A DNA stretch of 64,000 bases, taken from assembly GCF_009766005.1 (NCBI RefSeq), contig NZ_LMUK01000009.1, positions 162,845 through 226,844 of the forward strand. The letters are read 5' to 3'. The DNA is from Bradyrhizobium sp. S69. Its GTDB lineage: Bacteria; Pseudomonadota; Alphaproteobacteria; Rhizobiales; Xanthobacteraceae. The translations under genes and the position numbers were made by a program. This document shows, one piece after another, positions 53,710 to 62,520 of this stretch. Numbering within the stretch: the first letter of the stretch is position 1; every line of letters starts with the position of its first letter. A model generated the notes under the pieces. The model was given only the letters and a program-made list of their open reading frames with translations, searched no databases and had not been told where the DNA came from.

Positions 53710-54939
53710 ATGAACAACCAACAGACGCGGCGCCAGTTCGGCGCCACCGCGCTTGCGACGATTCTCGCCTCCAGCGTAGCCGTGCCTTATGTCCGTGCGG
53801 CGGAAAAAAAGTATGATCCCGGCGCTAGCGATAGCGAAATCAAGCTCGGTCAGACCATTCCGCACAGCGGCCCGGGCTCGCTGTATGGCGTGCTCGGCCG
53901 GGTCGGCGAAGCCTATTTCCAGTCGTTGAACGAGAACGGCGGCATCAACGGCCGCAAGATCAACTTCCTCACCTTGGATGACGCCTATAGCGCGCCGAAA
54001 TGCGTCGAGGCGACGCGGCGGCTGGTGGAGCAGGAAGAAGTGCTGGCGCTGTTCGGCTCGCTCGGCACCGCGCCGCAGACGGCCGTGCATAAATATCTCA
54101 ATTCGAAAGGCGTGCCGCAGTTGTTGCTCAACACCGGCGCGTCGAAATGGAACGATCCGAAGAACAACAAATGGACCATGGCGGGCCTGCCGCTGTATCC
54201 GACCGAAGCGCGCATTCTCGCCAGGCATGTCGTGGCGGTGAAGCCGGAGGCCAAGGTCGGCATCCTCTACCAGAACGACGATTTCGGTCGCGACTTCCTC
54301 GGGCCCTTCAAGAAGGTTCTGGAAGAAGCCGGCGGCACCGCCAAGGTGGTCCTGGAGCAGACCTACGATCTGACCGATCCCACGATCGATTCCCAGCTGA
54401 TCAATCTCTCGAAATCGGGCGCGGATGTTTTCTACAATATCTCCACCGGCAAGGCGACATCGCAATCGGTGCGCAGGGCCGCCGAACTCGGCTGGAAGCC
54501 GCTGCAATTGCTGTCGGCGGGATCGGTCGGCCGTTCCATCCTCAGCGCCGCCGGTTTCGAGAACGCGGCCGGATGCGTTGCGATCCGCTATTCCAAGGAG
54601 GCCGGACCGGGGCGTTGGGAAAAGGACAAGGACGCGATGGCGTTCGAGGCCTTGCGCGCGAAATATCTGCCGATGGTCGATCCCGACAATACCATCGCCT
54701 ATGCCGGTTACGGCCAGGCGGTAACGATGGGCGAAATCCTGCGCCGCTGCGGCGATGAACTGACCCGCGCCAATGTGCTGAAACACGCGACCACCTTAGC
54801 CGGCTATCACTCGCCATTTTTTCTCGACGACATCGATTACAGCTACACGCCCGACGACTACTCGCCGATGAAGACGCTGCACATCTCGAGCTTTGACGGC
54901 AAGGATTGGCAGATCTCGGAGAAGGCGGTCTCGGAGTGA
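53710..54939 (+). CDS. Periplasmic branched-chain amino acid-type binding protein
   Basis: A 409-residue solute-binding protein of the Leu/Ile/Val (LivJ/K) family. The start MNNQQTRRQFGATALATIL (53710) gives a twin-arginine-type signal (TRRQFGA) ending near VRAAE. Core motifs: KLGQTIPHSGPGSLYGVLG, NENGGINGRKINFLTLDDAYSAPKCVEATRRLVEQEEV, FGSLGTAPQTAVHKYLN, VGILYQNDDFGRDFLGPFK and YGQAVTMGEIL. No permease or ATPase is adjacent. Likely takes up amino acids or aromatic acids. Confidence 0.92.
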   Translation: MNNQQTRRQFGATALATILASSVAVPYVRAAEKKYDPGASDSEIKLGQTIPHSGPGSLYGVLGRVGEAYFQSLNENGGINGRKINFLTLDDAYSAPKCVEATRRLVEQEEVLALFGSLGTAPQTAVHKYLNSKGVPQLLLNTGASKWNDPKNNKWTMAGLPLYPTEARILARHVVAVKPEAKVGILYQNDDFGRDFLGPFKKVLEEAGGTAKVVLEQTYDLTDPTIDSQLINLSKSGADVFYNISTGKATSQSVRRAAELGWKPLQLLSAGSVGRSILSAAGFENAAGCVAIRYSKEAGPGRWEKDKDAMAFEALRAKYLPMVDPDNTIAYAGYGQAVTMGEILRRCGDELTRANVLKHATTLAGYHSPFFLDDIDYSYTPDDYSPMKTLHISSFDGKDWQISEKAVSE

Positions 54940-54968
54940 GCGGCCTTTCCATTTCCGCCCTCTCAACT

Positions 54969-55060
54969 CGTCATGCCCGGGCTTGACCCGGGCATCCACG
55001 TCTTCCTTACTTCACCGCAAAGCTAGACGTGGATGGCCGGGTCAAGCCCGGCCATGACGA
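54969..55060. repeat. Palindromic intergenic repeat, family C, copy 3
   Basis: CGTCATGCCCGGGCTTGACCC and GGGTCAAGCCCGGCCATGACG arms with the inner pair TCCACGTC and GACGTGGA. It separates the binding protein from the DNA helicase gene. Confidence 0.88.
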
Positions 55061-55130
55061 GTGGGTGGTTCGTGCGTTCCCCCAGCAACGCCCCCTCGAC
55101 GAAGCCGCTCCGACGTCTTAGCTCTGGGGC

Positions 55131-57719
55131 GTGCCTGTACTTTCGCCCGCTCCCCCGATCGAGACCGATGCGCTGCTGCCGGAGCGTTTCCGTCAGTGGT
55201 TTTCCGCGCGCGGCTGGTCGCCGCGCGAGCATCAGCTGGCGCTGCTGGCGAAAGCGCGCGACGACCGCTCGGCGCTGTTGATTGCGCCCACCGGCGCCGG
55301 CAAGACGCTGGCGGGCTTTTTGCCGACCTTGGTGGAGTTGTCTTCTCCTGCGGCGCTCGCCGCCGAGGGCACAAAGAAAAATGTCGTCTCCACCGGTCGC
55401 GGTGTGCAGCGCTCACGCGGCCTGCACACCCTCTATATCTCGCCGCTCAAGGCGCTGGCGGTCGATATCGCGCGCAATCTGGAGACGCCGATCGCCGAGA
55501 TGGGTTTGCCGATCAAGGTCGAGACCCGCACCGGCGATACGCCGGTGTCACGGCGGGCGCGGCAGCGGCGCTACCCGCCGGACATCCTGCTGACCACACC
55601 GGAGCAATTGGCGCTGCTGCTGTCGTCCGATGACGCGCCGTTTCTGTTTTCGTCGCTGAAACGTATCGTGCTCGACGAATTGCATGCGCTGGTAACCTCC
55701 AAGCGCGGCGACCTGCTGTCGCTCGGGCTGGCGCGGCTGTGGCGGCTGGCGCCAGATATGCGCGCGATCGGCCTGTCCGCGACCGTTGCCGAACCGGAAT
55801 CGCTGGCGCGGTTTCTGGTGCCGCAGCGCGACGGCAATGTCGAAGCGGCCGATATCGTCGTCGCCGGCGGTGCCGCGGCGCCCGTGGTCGAGATGCTCGA
55901 CACACGGGAGCGGCTGCCCTGGGCCGGTCACTCCGCGCGCCACGCGCTCGGCGAGATCTATCAGCTGATCAAGGCCAACAAGACCACGCTGGTGTTCGTC
56001 AACACCCGCAGCCAGGCCGAGATGCTGTTTCAGGATCTGTGGCGCATGAACGACGACGGGCTTGCGATCGCGCTGCATCACGGCTCGCTCGACGTCGCCC
56101 AGCGCCGCAAGGTCGAGGACGCGATGGCGGCGGGGAAACTGCGCGGCGTGGTCTGTACCTCGTCGCTCGATCTCGGTGTCGACTGGGGCGATGTCGATCT
56201 CGTCATCAATGTCGGCGCGCCGAAGGGTTCCTCGCGGCTGATGCAGCGGATCGGCCGCGCCAACCACCGCATCGATGAAGCCTCGCGCGCGGTGCTGGTG
56301 CCGGCCAACCGCTTCGAGGTGCTCGAGTGCACGGTTGCGATCGATGCGATCGCCGAAAACGCGCAGGACACTCCGCCCTTGCGGATTGGCGCGCTGGATG
56401 TGTTGGCGCAGCACGTGCTCGGTTGTGCCTGCGGCGAGCCGTTTTTGGCGGATGATCTCTACCAGGAAGTGCTCACGGCCGCGCCCTATTCGGGCCTGAG
56501 CCGTATAGACTTCGACGACGTGCTCGATTTCGTCGCCACCGGCGGCTACGCGCTGAAAACCTATGAACGCTTCGCCCGCATCAAGCAGGACAAACAGGGC
56601 CGCTGGCGCGTCACCAATCCCAGGGTGCGGCAAAGCTATCGAATGAATGTCGGCACCATCGTCGAGGAGCCGATGCTGAAAGTACGTCTGGTGCGCTCGC
56701 GCGGCGGCGGCCAGAAAACTGGCGGGGGCTCGACCGGCATGCTCGGCCGCGGCGGGCGAATGCTGGGCGAAATCGAGGAATATTTCATCGAGGGGTTGGT
56801 AGCCGGCGACACGTTTGTCTTTGGCGGCGAGGTGGTGCGGTACGAGGCGCTGATGGAAGATCAGGTCTACGTCTCGCGCGCCAACGACAAGGATGCAAAA
56901 GTTCCGTCCTATATGGGCGGCAAGTTTCCGCTCTCTACCTATCTCGCCGAACGGGTCCGCAAATTGCTCGACGACAAGCGCGCCTGGAGCGCGTTGCCGG
57001 ACCAGGTGCGCGACTGGCTGTCGTTGCAAACCGATTTTTCGCGGGTTCCGGCGGCGCGCGAATTGCTGGTGGAAACGTTTCCGCGCGGCAACAAGCATTA
57101 CCTGGTCTGCTATCCGTTCGAGGGGCGGCTGGCGCATCAGACCTTGGGGATGCTGCTAACCCGGCGGATGGAGCGCGCCAAGGTGCGTCCGCTCGGTTTC
57201 GTCGCCAATGAATACGCGGTGGCGGTGTGGGGGCTGGGCGACATGTCGTTCATGATCCGGCATGGCACCCTCGATCTCAACGCGCTGTTCGATCCGGACA
57301 TGCTGGGCGACGATCTCGAGGCGTGGCTGGCCGAATCCGCGCTGATGAAACGCATGTTCCGCACCGCCGCCGTGATCTCCGGCCTGATCGCGCGGCGCTT
57401 TACCGGCGAGGAGAAAAGCCGCCGCCAGGTGCTGTTCTCGACCGATTTGATCTACGACGTGCTGCGCAAGCACCAGGGCGATCACGTGCTGCTGCGCGCA
57501 GCGAGGGCGGACGCTGCGACCGGCCTGCTCGACCTCAAGCGGCTGGGCGATATGCTGGCGCGGATCCAGGGCCGGATCGTGCACCGGGAACTCGATCATG
57601 TTTCACCGCTGGCGGTGCCCGTGATGCTGGAAATCGGCCGCGAGTCAGTTTATGGCGAAGCATCCGACGAGCTCTTGGCGGAGGCCGCCAGCGAACTCGT
57701 CAAGGAGGCAATGGGGTAA
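55131..57719 (+). CDS. Ligase-associated DEXH-box helicase (Lhr-like)
   Basis: An 862-residue SF2 helicase of the Lhr group found with the ligase. Starts at GTG 55131 (MPVLSPAPPIE). Motif I APTGAGKTLAGFLP, motif Ia HTLYISPLKALAVD, motif II VLDELHAL, motif III GLSATVAEP, motif V SSLDLGVDWGDVDLV, motif VI RIGRANHRIDE. After the helicase core there is a winged-helix and a beta-barrel-like C-terminal part with the RGGRMLG sequence. It runs opposite to ligase-exonuclease, with pdeM 84 bp downstream. Confidence 0.93.
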   Translation: MPVLSPAPPIETDALLPERFRQWFSARGWSPREHQLALLAKARDDRSALLIAPTGAGKTLAGFLPTLVELSSPAALAAEGTKKNVVSTGRGVQRSRGLHTLYISPLKALAVDIARNLETPIAEMGLPIKVETRTGDTPVSRRARQRRYPPDILLTTPEQLALLLSSDDAPFLFSSLKRIVLDELHALVTSKRGDLLSLGLARLWRLAPDMRAIGLSATVAEPESLARFLVPQRDGNVEAADIVVAGGAAAPVVEMLDTRERLPWAGHSARHALGEIYQLIKANKTTLVFVNTRSQAEMLFQDLWRMNDDGLAIALHHGSLDVAQRRKVEDAMAAGKLRGVVCTSSLDLGVDWGDVDLVINVGAPKGSSRLMQRIGRANHRIDEASRAVLVPANRFEVLECTVAIDAIAENAQDTPPLRIGALDVLAQHVLGCACGEPFLADDLYQEVLTAAPYSGLSRIDFDDVLDFVATGGYALKTYERFARIKQDKQGRWRVTNPRVRQSYRMNVGTIVEEPMLKVRLVRSRGGGQKTGGGSTGMLGRGGRMLGEIEEYFIEGLVAGDTFVFGGEVVRYEALMEDQVYVSRANDKDAKVPSYMGGKFPLSTYLAERVRKLLDDKRAWSALPDQVRDWLSLQTDFSRVPAARELLVETFPRGNKHYLVCYPFEGRLAHQTLGMLLTRRMERAKVRPLGFVANEYAVAVWGLGDMSFMIRHGTLDLNALFDPDMLGDDLEAWLAESALMKRMFRTAAVISGLIARRFTGEEKSRRQVLFSTDLIYDVLRKHQGDHVLLRAARADAATGLLDLKRLGDMLARIQGRIVHRELDHVSPLAVPVMLEIGRESVYGEASDELLAEAASELVKEAMG

Positions 57720-57755
57720 CAAGCGGTATCCGATCTTCGCGGCGTGCACGGCGCG

Positions 57756-57870
57756 CTCCCTCCCCCCTTGCGGGGGAGGGTTGGGAGGGGGTAGCCGCGG
57801 GGTGTGACGACATTGATGCATTCGGCTGGCGCCACCCCCACCCCTAACCCCTCCCCGCAAGGGGGAGGGG
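57756..57870. repeat. Palindromic repeat overlapping the pdeM start, family B-like, copy 5
   Basis: CTCCCTCCCCCCTTGCGGGG and CCCCGCAAGGGGGAGGGG arms with GTTGGGAGGGGGTAG and CACCCCTAACCC inside. It lies between the helicase and pdeM and contains pdeM's first codons. Confidence 0.88.
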
Positions 57871-58538
57871 AAAACGTCGTCCTCACCGTCGCCGACGTCA
57901 CATTTGTCGCCGATCTTTCCGGTGCGTTGTTCTGGGAGGAGCAGCGCCTGCTGGTCGTCTCCGACCTGCATCTGGAAAAGGGTTCCAGCTTTGCCACGCG
58001 CGGCGTGCTGCTGCCGCCTTATGATACCATCGCTACGCTGAGCCGGCTTGCTGCTGTCATCGCGCGCCACGATCCGCGCACCGTGATCGCGCTTGGCGAC
58101 AGTTTTCATGATCGCACTGCCCATCGGCGCTTGTCCGCGCAAGACCGCGACGCCATCACCGCGCTGCAAATGCGGCGCGACTGGATCTGGATTTCGGGCA
58201 ACCACGATCCGGCGCTGCCGTCCGACCTCGGCGGCGTGGTCGCCAGCGACGTCGCGATCGGCCCGATCGCGTTCCGGCACGAGCCGACCGGCGCATCAGG
58301 CGAGATTGCCGGGCATCTGCATCCGAAGGCGCGGGTCTCGACCCGCGGCCGTTCGGTGGAGCGGCGCTGTTTTGCCAGTGACGGCGAACGCGCGGTGATG
58401 CCGGCGTTCGGCGCCTATGCCGGCGGTCTCAACATCCGCGACGCGGCGTTCGCAAAAATATTCGGATCGCCGGGTTTTGTCGCGCATGTGCTCGGCGACG
58501 GCCGGCTGCATACGATCGCCGCGTCGCGGTGTTATTGA
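57804..58538 (+). CDS. pdeM: Ligase-associated DNA damage response endonuclease PdeM
   Basis: A calcineurin-like metallophosphoesterase of 244 residues (from GTG 57804). Motifs VVSDLHLEKGSS (DxH), ALGDSFHDRTAHRR (GD), ISGNHDPALP (GNHD) and IAGHLHPKA (GHxH) give a complete dinuclear metal site. The first 22 residues derive from the palindromic repeat (TPTPNPSPQGGGE), so the ancestral start is lost or moved; starts at TTG 57813 or ATG 57816 are equally possible. It completes the ligase-exonuclease-helicase-PdeM repair group. Confidence 0.92.
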   Translation: MTTLMHSAGATPTPNPSPQGGGENVVLTVADVTFVADLSGALFWEEQRLLVVSDLHLEKGSSFATRGVLLPPYDTIATLSRLAAVIARHDPRTVIALGDSFHDRTAHRRLSAQDRDAITALQMRRDWIWISGNHDPALPSDLGGVVASDVAIGPIAFRHEPTGASGEIAGHLHPKARVSTRGRSVERRCFASDGERAVMPAFGAYAGGLNIRDAAFAKIFGSPGFVAHVLGDGRLHTIAASRCY

Positions 58539-58552
58539 GCGCGCGTTTGTTG

Positions 58553-59416
58553 CTACGCCGCCTTGGCCTGTACGGCATCGCAAAACTCGGCGAGGTGGTC
58601 GGCCAGGCGCAAGGTCGCGGGGCTGGCGTTGGGGGAGGCCACCAGCGCCACTTCGGTCTTGTCGATCGGCGCAAAGCCGTCTTTGGCGGTCAGCACGCGA
58701 TGGTCGGACTGGATCGCCATCTCGGGCAGGATGCTGAGGCCTAATCCGGCGGCGACCGCGGCCTGGATGCCGGAGAGGCTGGACGAGCTGAAGGCTATGT
58801 ACCAGGCGCGTCCGGCGCTTTCGATCGCATGGATCGCGCCGGTTCGATAAACGCAGCCGGCGGGAAAACCGATCAGCGGCACCGGAGACATCTCCGGATC
58901 AATCGGATGGCTCTTGCTGGTGACCCAATGCACGCGCTCCGGCCAGCTCGCGATGCCGCCTTTTTCGTGGGCGCCGCGCTTGAGCAGCGCCAGATCGAGT
59001 TCGCCGCGTTCGAGGTCGCGGCGCAGATACACGCTCTGATCGGCCCGCACGTCGAGCCGCAAGCCCCGATGCGAGCGCGAAAACGCCGCCAGCAATTCGG
59101 TCAGCCGATAGGCCGCGAAATCCTCGGGAATGCCGAGCCTGACCGCGCCTTCGCTGCCGGGCCGCGCCATCACGTCGCGGGCCTCCTCGGCCAGCGACAA
59201 CAGCCGGCGCGCATAGGACAACAGCCGTTCGCCGGCCTCGGTCGGGGTGACGTCCTTGCCGGAGCGGTCGAGCAGCGGCTGGCCGACATCGTCCTCCAGC
59301 CGCTTGATCTGCTGGCTGACGGTCGACTGGGTGCGATGAACCCGCTCACCGGCCCGGGTAAAGCCGCCGGCATCGACCACCGAGACGAAACTGCGCAGCA
59401 ATTCCAGATCGAACAT
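58553..59416 (-). CDS. LysR family transcriptional regulator
   Basis: A 287-residue LysR-type regulator. N-terminal helix-turn-helix: LLRSFVSVVDAGGFTRAGERVHRTQSTVSQQIKRLEDDVGQPLLDR, followed by the helix RLLSYARRLLSLAEEARD and a periplasmic-binding-like effector domain (RLGIPEDFAAYRLTELL, QAAVAAGLGLSILPEM). It is divergent from an EamA exporter gene (start 59521, 104 bp), which it probably controls. The coinducer is unknown. Confidence 0.94.
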   Translation of the reverse strand: MFDLELLRSFVSVVDAGGFTRAGERVHRTQSTVSQQIKRLEDDVGQPLLDRSGKDVTPTEAGERLLSYARRLLSLAEEARDVMARPGSEGAVRLGIPEDFAAYRLTELLAAFSRSHRGLRLDVRADQSVYLRRDLERGELDLALLKRGAHEKGGIASWPERVHWVTSKSHPIDPEMSPVPLIGFPAGCVYRTGAIHAIESAGRAWYIAFSSSSLSGIQAAVAAGLGLSILPEMAIQSDHRVLTAKDGFAPIDKTEVALVASPNASPATLRLADHLAEFCDAVQAKAA

Positions 59417-59520
59417 GGCAACGCTCCGATCATTCGATAATCCACTGCTAGTAAGTCTATCATTTAATTTTCAAATATCAATGCAGGCGGCTATATCGGG
59501 AGGCCAGAAGGAAACCCGCT

Positions 59521-60432
59521 ATGTCGCTCGCGCCCTCGATTGCCGTTCCAAAAGCCCGTTTCAACCCGCTGCCGCTCTATATCGGGTTGTTCTGCCTGGT
59601 CTGGAGCTTTGCCTTTGTCGCCGGCAAGATCGGCGTCACCTATTGCCCGCCGCTGATCCTGCTCAGCGCGCGATTTCTGTTGGCGGGAATCCTGATCCTC
59701 GGCATTTCCGCGGTGCGGGGCGACGGATGGCAGATGACCTGGCGCGATGCCGCGGTGTTTGCGATCCTCGGCGTCGCCAACAACGCGCTTTATCTCGGGC
59801 TCGGCTATACCGGGCTAAAAACCGTATCCGCCGGCCTCGGCGGCCTGATCGTCAGCGCCAATCCGGTGTTCACCGCGATGCTGGCCGCGCTGCTGCTCGG
59901 GGAGCCCCTGACCTGGCGTAAAGCTGCGGGCCTGCTGCTCGGCATTGTCGGCGTCGGTTTCATCGTCTGGCACCGCATATCGGTTGGCACCGATAGTTTT
60001 CACGGCATTCTGTTCACGCTGGCCTCCCTGGCCTCGATTGTGGTCGGCACCATCCTGTTCAAGGTGTTGGCACCGAAAGGCAGCCTGTGGATCGGCAATG
60101 GCGTGCAGAGTTTGGCGGGAGGGCTCGCCGTGCTGCCGTTCGCGCTGATTTTTTCGAACGTCGGCGATATCGTGCCGAACGCGCAGCTCTTGGGCGCCTT
60201 CGCGTTCCTAGTGCTCGGCGGCTCGATCCTGGGCTATTTGCTCTGGTTCCATTTGCTGAAGGTCTGCGGCGCGACCGCGGCCAGCGCCTATCACTTCCTG
60301 ATGCCGCCGCTGGCCATGCTGTTCGCCTGGATCGTGCTCGGCGAACATGTCGAGCTGCGCGATCTGCTCGGCATCATTCCGGTCGCCCTCGGCATTTATC
60401 TGGTGACGCGTCCCGCCGCCGTGCGGACGTAA
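59521..60432 (+). CDS. DMT superfamily transporter (EamA family)
   Basis: A 303-residue inner-membrane protein with ten predicted helices in two EamA repeats: LYIGLFCLVWSFAFVAGKIGVTYCPP begins the first and GILFTLASLASIVVGTILFKVLAPKG the second. Motifs LSARFLLAGILILG and MPPLAMLFAWIVLGEHVELRDLLGIIPVALGIYLVTR are typical. Substrates of such exporters include amino acids and metabolites. The divergent LysR gene suggests regulated export. Confidence 0.93.
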   Translation: MSLAPSIAVPKARFNPLPLYIGLFCLVWSFAFVAGKIGVTYCPPLILLSARFLLAGILILGISAVRGDGWQMTWRDAAVFAILGVANNALYLGLGYTGLKTVSAGLGGLIVSANPVFTAMLAALLLGEPLTWRKAAGLLLGIVGVGFIVWHRISVGTDSFHGILFTLASLASIVVGTILFKVLAPKGSLWIGNGVQSLAGGLAVLPFALIFSNVGDIVPNAQLLGAFAFLVLGGSILGYLLWFHLLKVCGATAASAYHFLMPPLAMLFAWIVLGEHVELRDLLGIIPVALGIYLVTRPAAVRT

Positions 60433-60452
60433 GGAGCTTTGTCGTGCACGGC

Positions 60453-60538
60453 CGTCATCCTGAGGTGCGAGCTACACGCACTGCGCTGAACACCATCCTT
60501 CGAGGCGCGTCGAAGACGACGCGCACCTCAGGATGACG
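60453..60538. repeat. Palindromic intergenic repeat, family A, copy 6 (shortened)
   Basis: Arms CGTCATCCTGAGG and CCTCAGGATGACG, but one inner arm is deleted compared with other copies (86 bases against about 105-110). It lies 20 bp after the EamA gene. Confidence 0.88.
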
Positions 60539-60578
60539 TCGGAGATAGTTTCACAGGATGACGCAATGCGCGTATCCC

Positions 60579-61370
60579 TCAATCCTTCCGGAACACGATC
60601 GACGCCACCCAGCCGGTCATCAGCGCCATGAACGCGGTAGCGAGGCCGTAGACAAAACCGTTCTGGCGGGCGCTGGTCGCGACGAACTGCTCGAAGCCGA
60701 CCTTGACGATTTCAAAGCTGGTGTCGGTCTGCGTCACCAGGGCGCCGTCGGAAAATAATTTGATCTCGACGTCGTAGCGCCCGATCGGCACTTCCGCCGG
60801 CAGCGGAATGCCGGTGCGGAACAGCGTCGGCGTCAGGAACGTCACCGCTGAGTTTTCCTCGCGATACAGGCCGCGTTCGGAGCGCAGCCGGACGAACGCG
60901 CTGCGGAACGCATCGTTCGGCACCACGTCGGCATAATCGGGCCCGACGCGCTGCGTCAGCAGCACGTTGTTGAGGCCGAGCTGCTGCCGGCGCTGGATCT
61001 CGGGCGAGGCGATGGCGTCGAACGGCCGATTGGAAAACAGCGCCAGATAGCTCGGGACTTTCAGGAACTCGCGGTAATCGGTGTTGATCCAGATGCCGAA
61101 TTTGCGCTCCTTGCGCCGCGTCACCATGTCGGCGAGCGGCCCACTGACGGTGACGACGAGATCGTAAGCGGTGCGCGTGGCCGGCGTCGCGGCGTCCTTT
61201 TCGACCGAGCCGAACAGCACGAGCTCCTCGCCGGAATAATTCGGCGTCACCGTGACCCGCTGGTTGGAGACCGAGACGATCAACCGTTCGGCGCGCGCGG
61301 GGCTGATTGTGCCGCTCGCGCCGAGCAGCAGCGTCACGGCCATGATCGTGAGGGCCTGGCGCGCGCTCAT
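60579..61370 (-). CDS. TIGR02186 family membrane protein
   Basis: A 263-residue exported, membrane-anchored protein. A signal peptide ends near SPARA, and one helix lies near the C-terminus (FVYGLATAFMALMTGWVASIVF). Core motifs: RLIVSVSNQRVTVTPNYSGEELVLFGSVEKDA, RKFGIWINTDYREF and VPIGRYDVEIKLFSDG. The family is found beside TauE/SafE transporters in alphaproteobacteria. It overlaps the TauE gene by four bases. Function unknown; a partner of the transporter is likely. Confidence 0.88.
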   Translation of the reverse strand: MSARQALTIMAVTLLLGASGTISPARAERLIVSVSNQRVTVTPNYSGEELVLFGSVEKDAATPATRTAYDLVVTVSGPLADMVTRRKERKFGIWINTDYREFLKVPSYLALFSNRPFDAIASPEIQRRQQLGLNNVLLTQRVGPDYADVVPNDAFRSAFVRLRSERGLYREENSAVTFLTPTLFRTGIPLPAEVPIGRYDVEIKLFSDGALVTQTDTSFEIVKVGFEQFVATSARQNGFVYGLATAFMALMTGWVASIVFRKD

Positions 61371-62293
61371 CCGCCGCCTCCGGTGTCGCGGATGGTGAAG
61401 AGATCGTCGGGCTTGATCCCGAGCTCGATCGCAAAGCGGATGCCGACCGCGAGAATCAGGAGCCCAAGCAACAGCCGCAAATGTTCGCCGCGGATCTTCT
61501 GCCCGGCACGGGCGCCGAACTGCGCGCCGGTGACGCCGCCGACCATCAGGATCAGCGCCAGCACGGCATCGACCAGATGGTTGGTGACGGCGTGCAGCAT
61601 GGTCGCGAACACCATGGTCACCAACGTCAGCACCATCGAGGTGCCGATCACGGTCGCGGTCGGCACCCGCAACAGATAGATCATGATGGGGACCAGGATG
61701 AAGCCACCGCCGATGCCCATCACCGCGCCGATGAAGCCGATGATGACGCCAACCGCAACGACCGGGATCACCGAGAGATAGATCTTGGAACGCTTGAAGC
61801 GGATCTTCAGCGGCAGGCCGTGGATCCAGCCATGGCTGCCCGGACGGCGCATCGAGGATGCGATGCCGCGCCGCGCCCGCAGGATCGCGCGCAAGCCCTC
61901 CCAGAACATCAATCCGCCGACCGCGGTCAGCAGCACGACATAGGATAGCGCGATCATCAGATCGAGTTGGCCGAGCGCGCGCAATTGCGTGAAGGTCCAG
62001 ACCCCGAGCGCGGTGCCGATCACGCCGCCGCTCAACAGCACCAGCGCCAGCACGGGATCGATGGCGCGGCGGCGCCAGTAGAAGATGGCGCCGGAAAACG
62101 ACGAGGCCGCGATGTGGCTCGCCACCGAGGCGACCGCGACCGCGGGCGTGATGCCGATGAAGATCAAAAGCGGCGTCATCAGAAAGCCGCCGCCGATACC
62201 GAACATGCCCGACACGAAACCAACCGCCGCGCCCATCGCCAGGATGAGGAAGACATTGACCGGAATGTCGGCGATCGGGAGAAAGAGCTGCAC
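61367..62293 (-). CDS. TauE/SafE family anion exporter
   Basis: A 308-residue inner-membrane protein, from a GTG at 62293 (MQLFLPIADIPVNVFLI). The frame extends upstream to an ATG, but the extra part is non-family. Two homologous halves each have the glycine-rich element: VSGMFGIGGGFLMTPLL and IGAVMGIGGGFILVPIM. Families of this type move sulfite, sulfoacetate or similar anions. Its pairing with TIGR02186 is characteristic. Confidence 0.92.
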   Translation of the reverse strand: MQLFLPIADIPVNVFLILAMGAAVGFVSGMFGIGGGFLMTPLLIFIGITPAVAVASVASHIAASSFSGAIFYWRRRAIDPVLALVLLSGGVIGTALGVWTFTQLRALGQLDLMIALSYVVLLTAVGGLMFWEGLRAILRARRGIASSMRRPGSHGWIHGLPLKIRFKRSKIYLSVIPVVAVGVIIGFIGAVMGIGGGFILVPIMIYLLRVPTATVIGTSMVLTLVTMVFATMLHAVTNHLVDAVLALILMVGGVTGAQFGARAGQKIRGEHLRLLLGLLILAVGIRFAIELGIKPDDLFTIRDTGGGG

Positions 62294-62520
62294 GCGCGTT
62301 TGCTTCGGAATGAGCCCTGAGGCTGGCCGAAACCGCTCACGGCATGGTTTGTTCGGGAGCGCGGCAATCGCCGCGACCCTGCATAACCGAAATTGAAAGC
62401 CGGAGGGATTAAAGAATCCGCAACACACGGCTTTTTTGGACACGCGCGCCGCGCGGCTTCCGGCGTGGTGAATAATTCAGATTAACGGGTGCGGCGCTGA
62501 TGGCAGGCGAGCCCGTATTG

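Noticed and set aside
59417..59520. Possible LysR operator (GATA...TATC partial dyad) between lysR and the EamA gene
   Set aside because: The dyad is weak and the T-N11-A pattern is common by chance; not listed as a feature.
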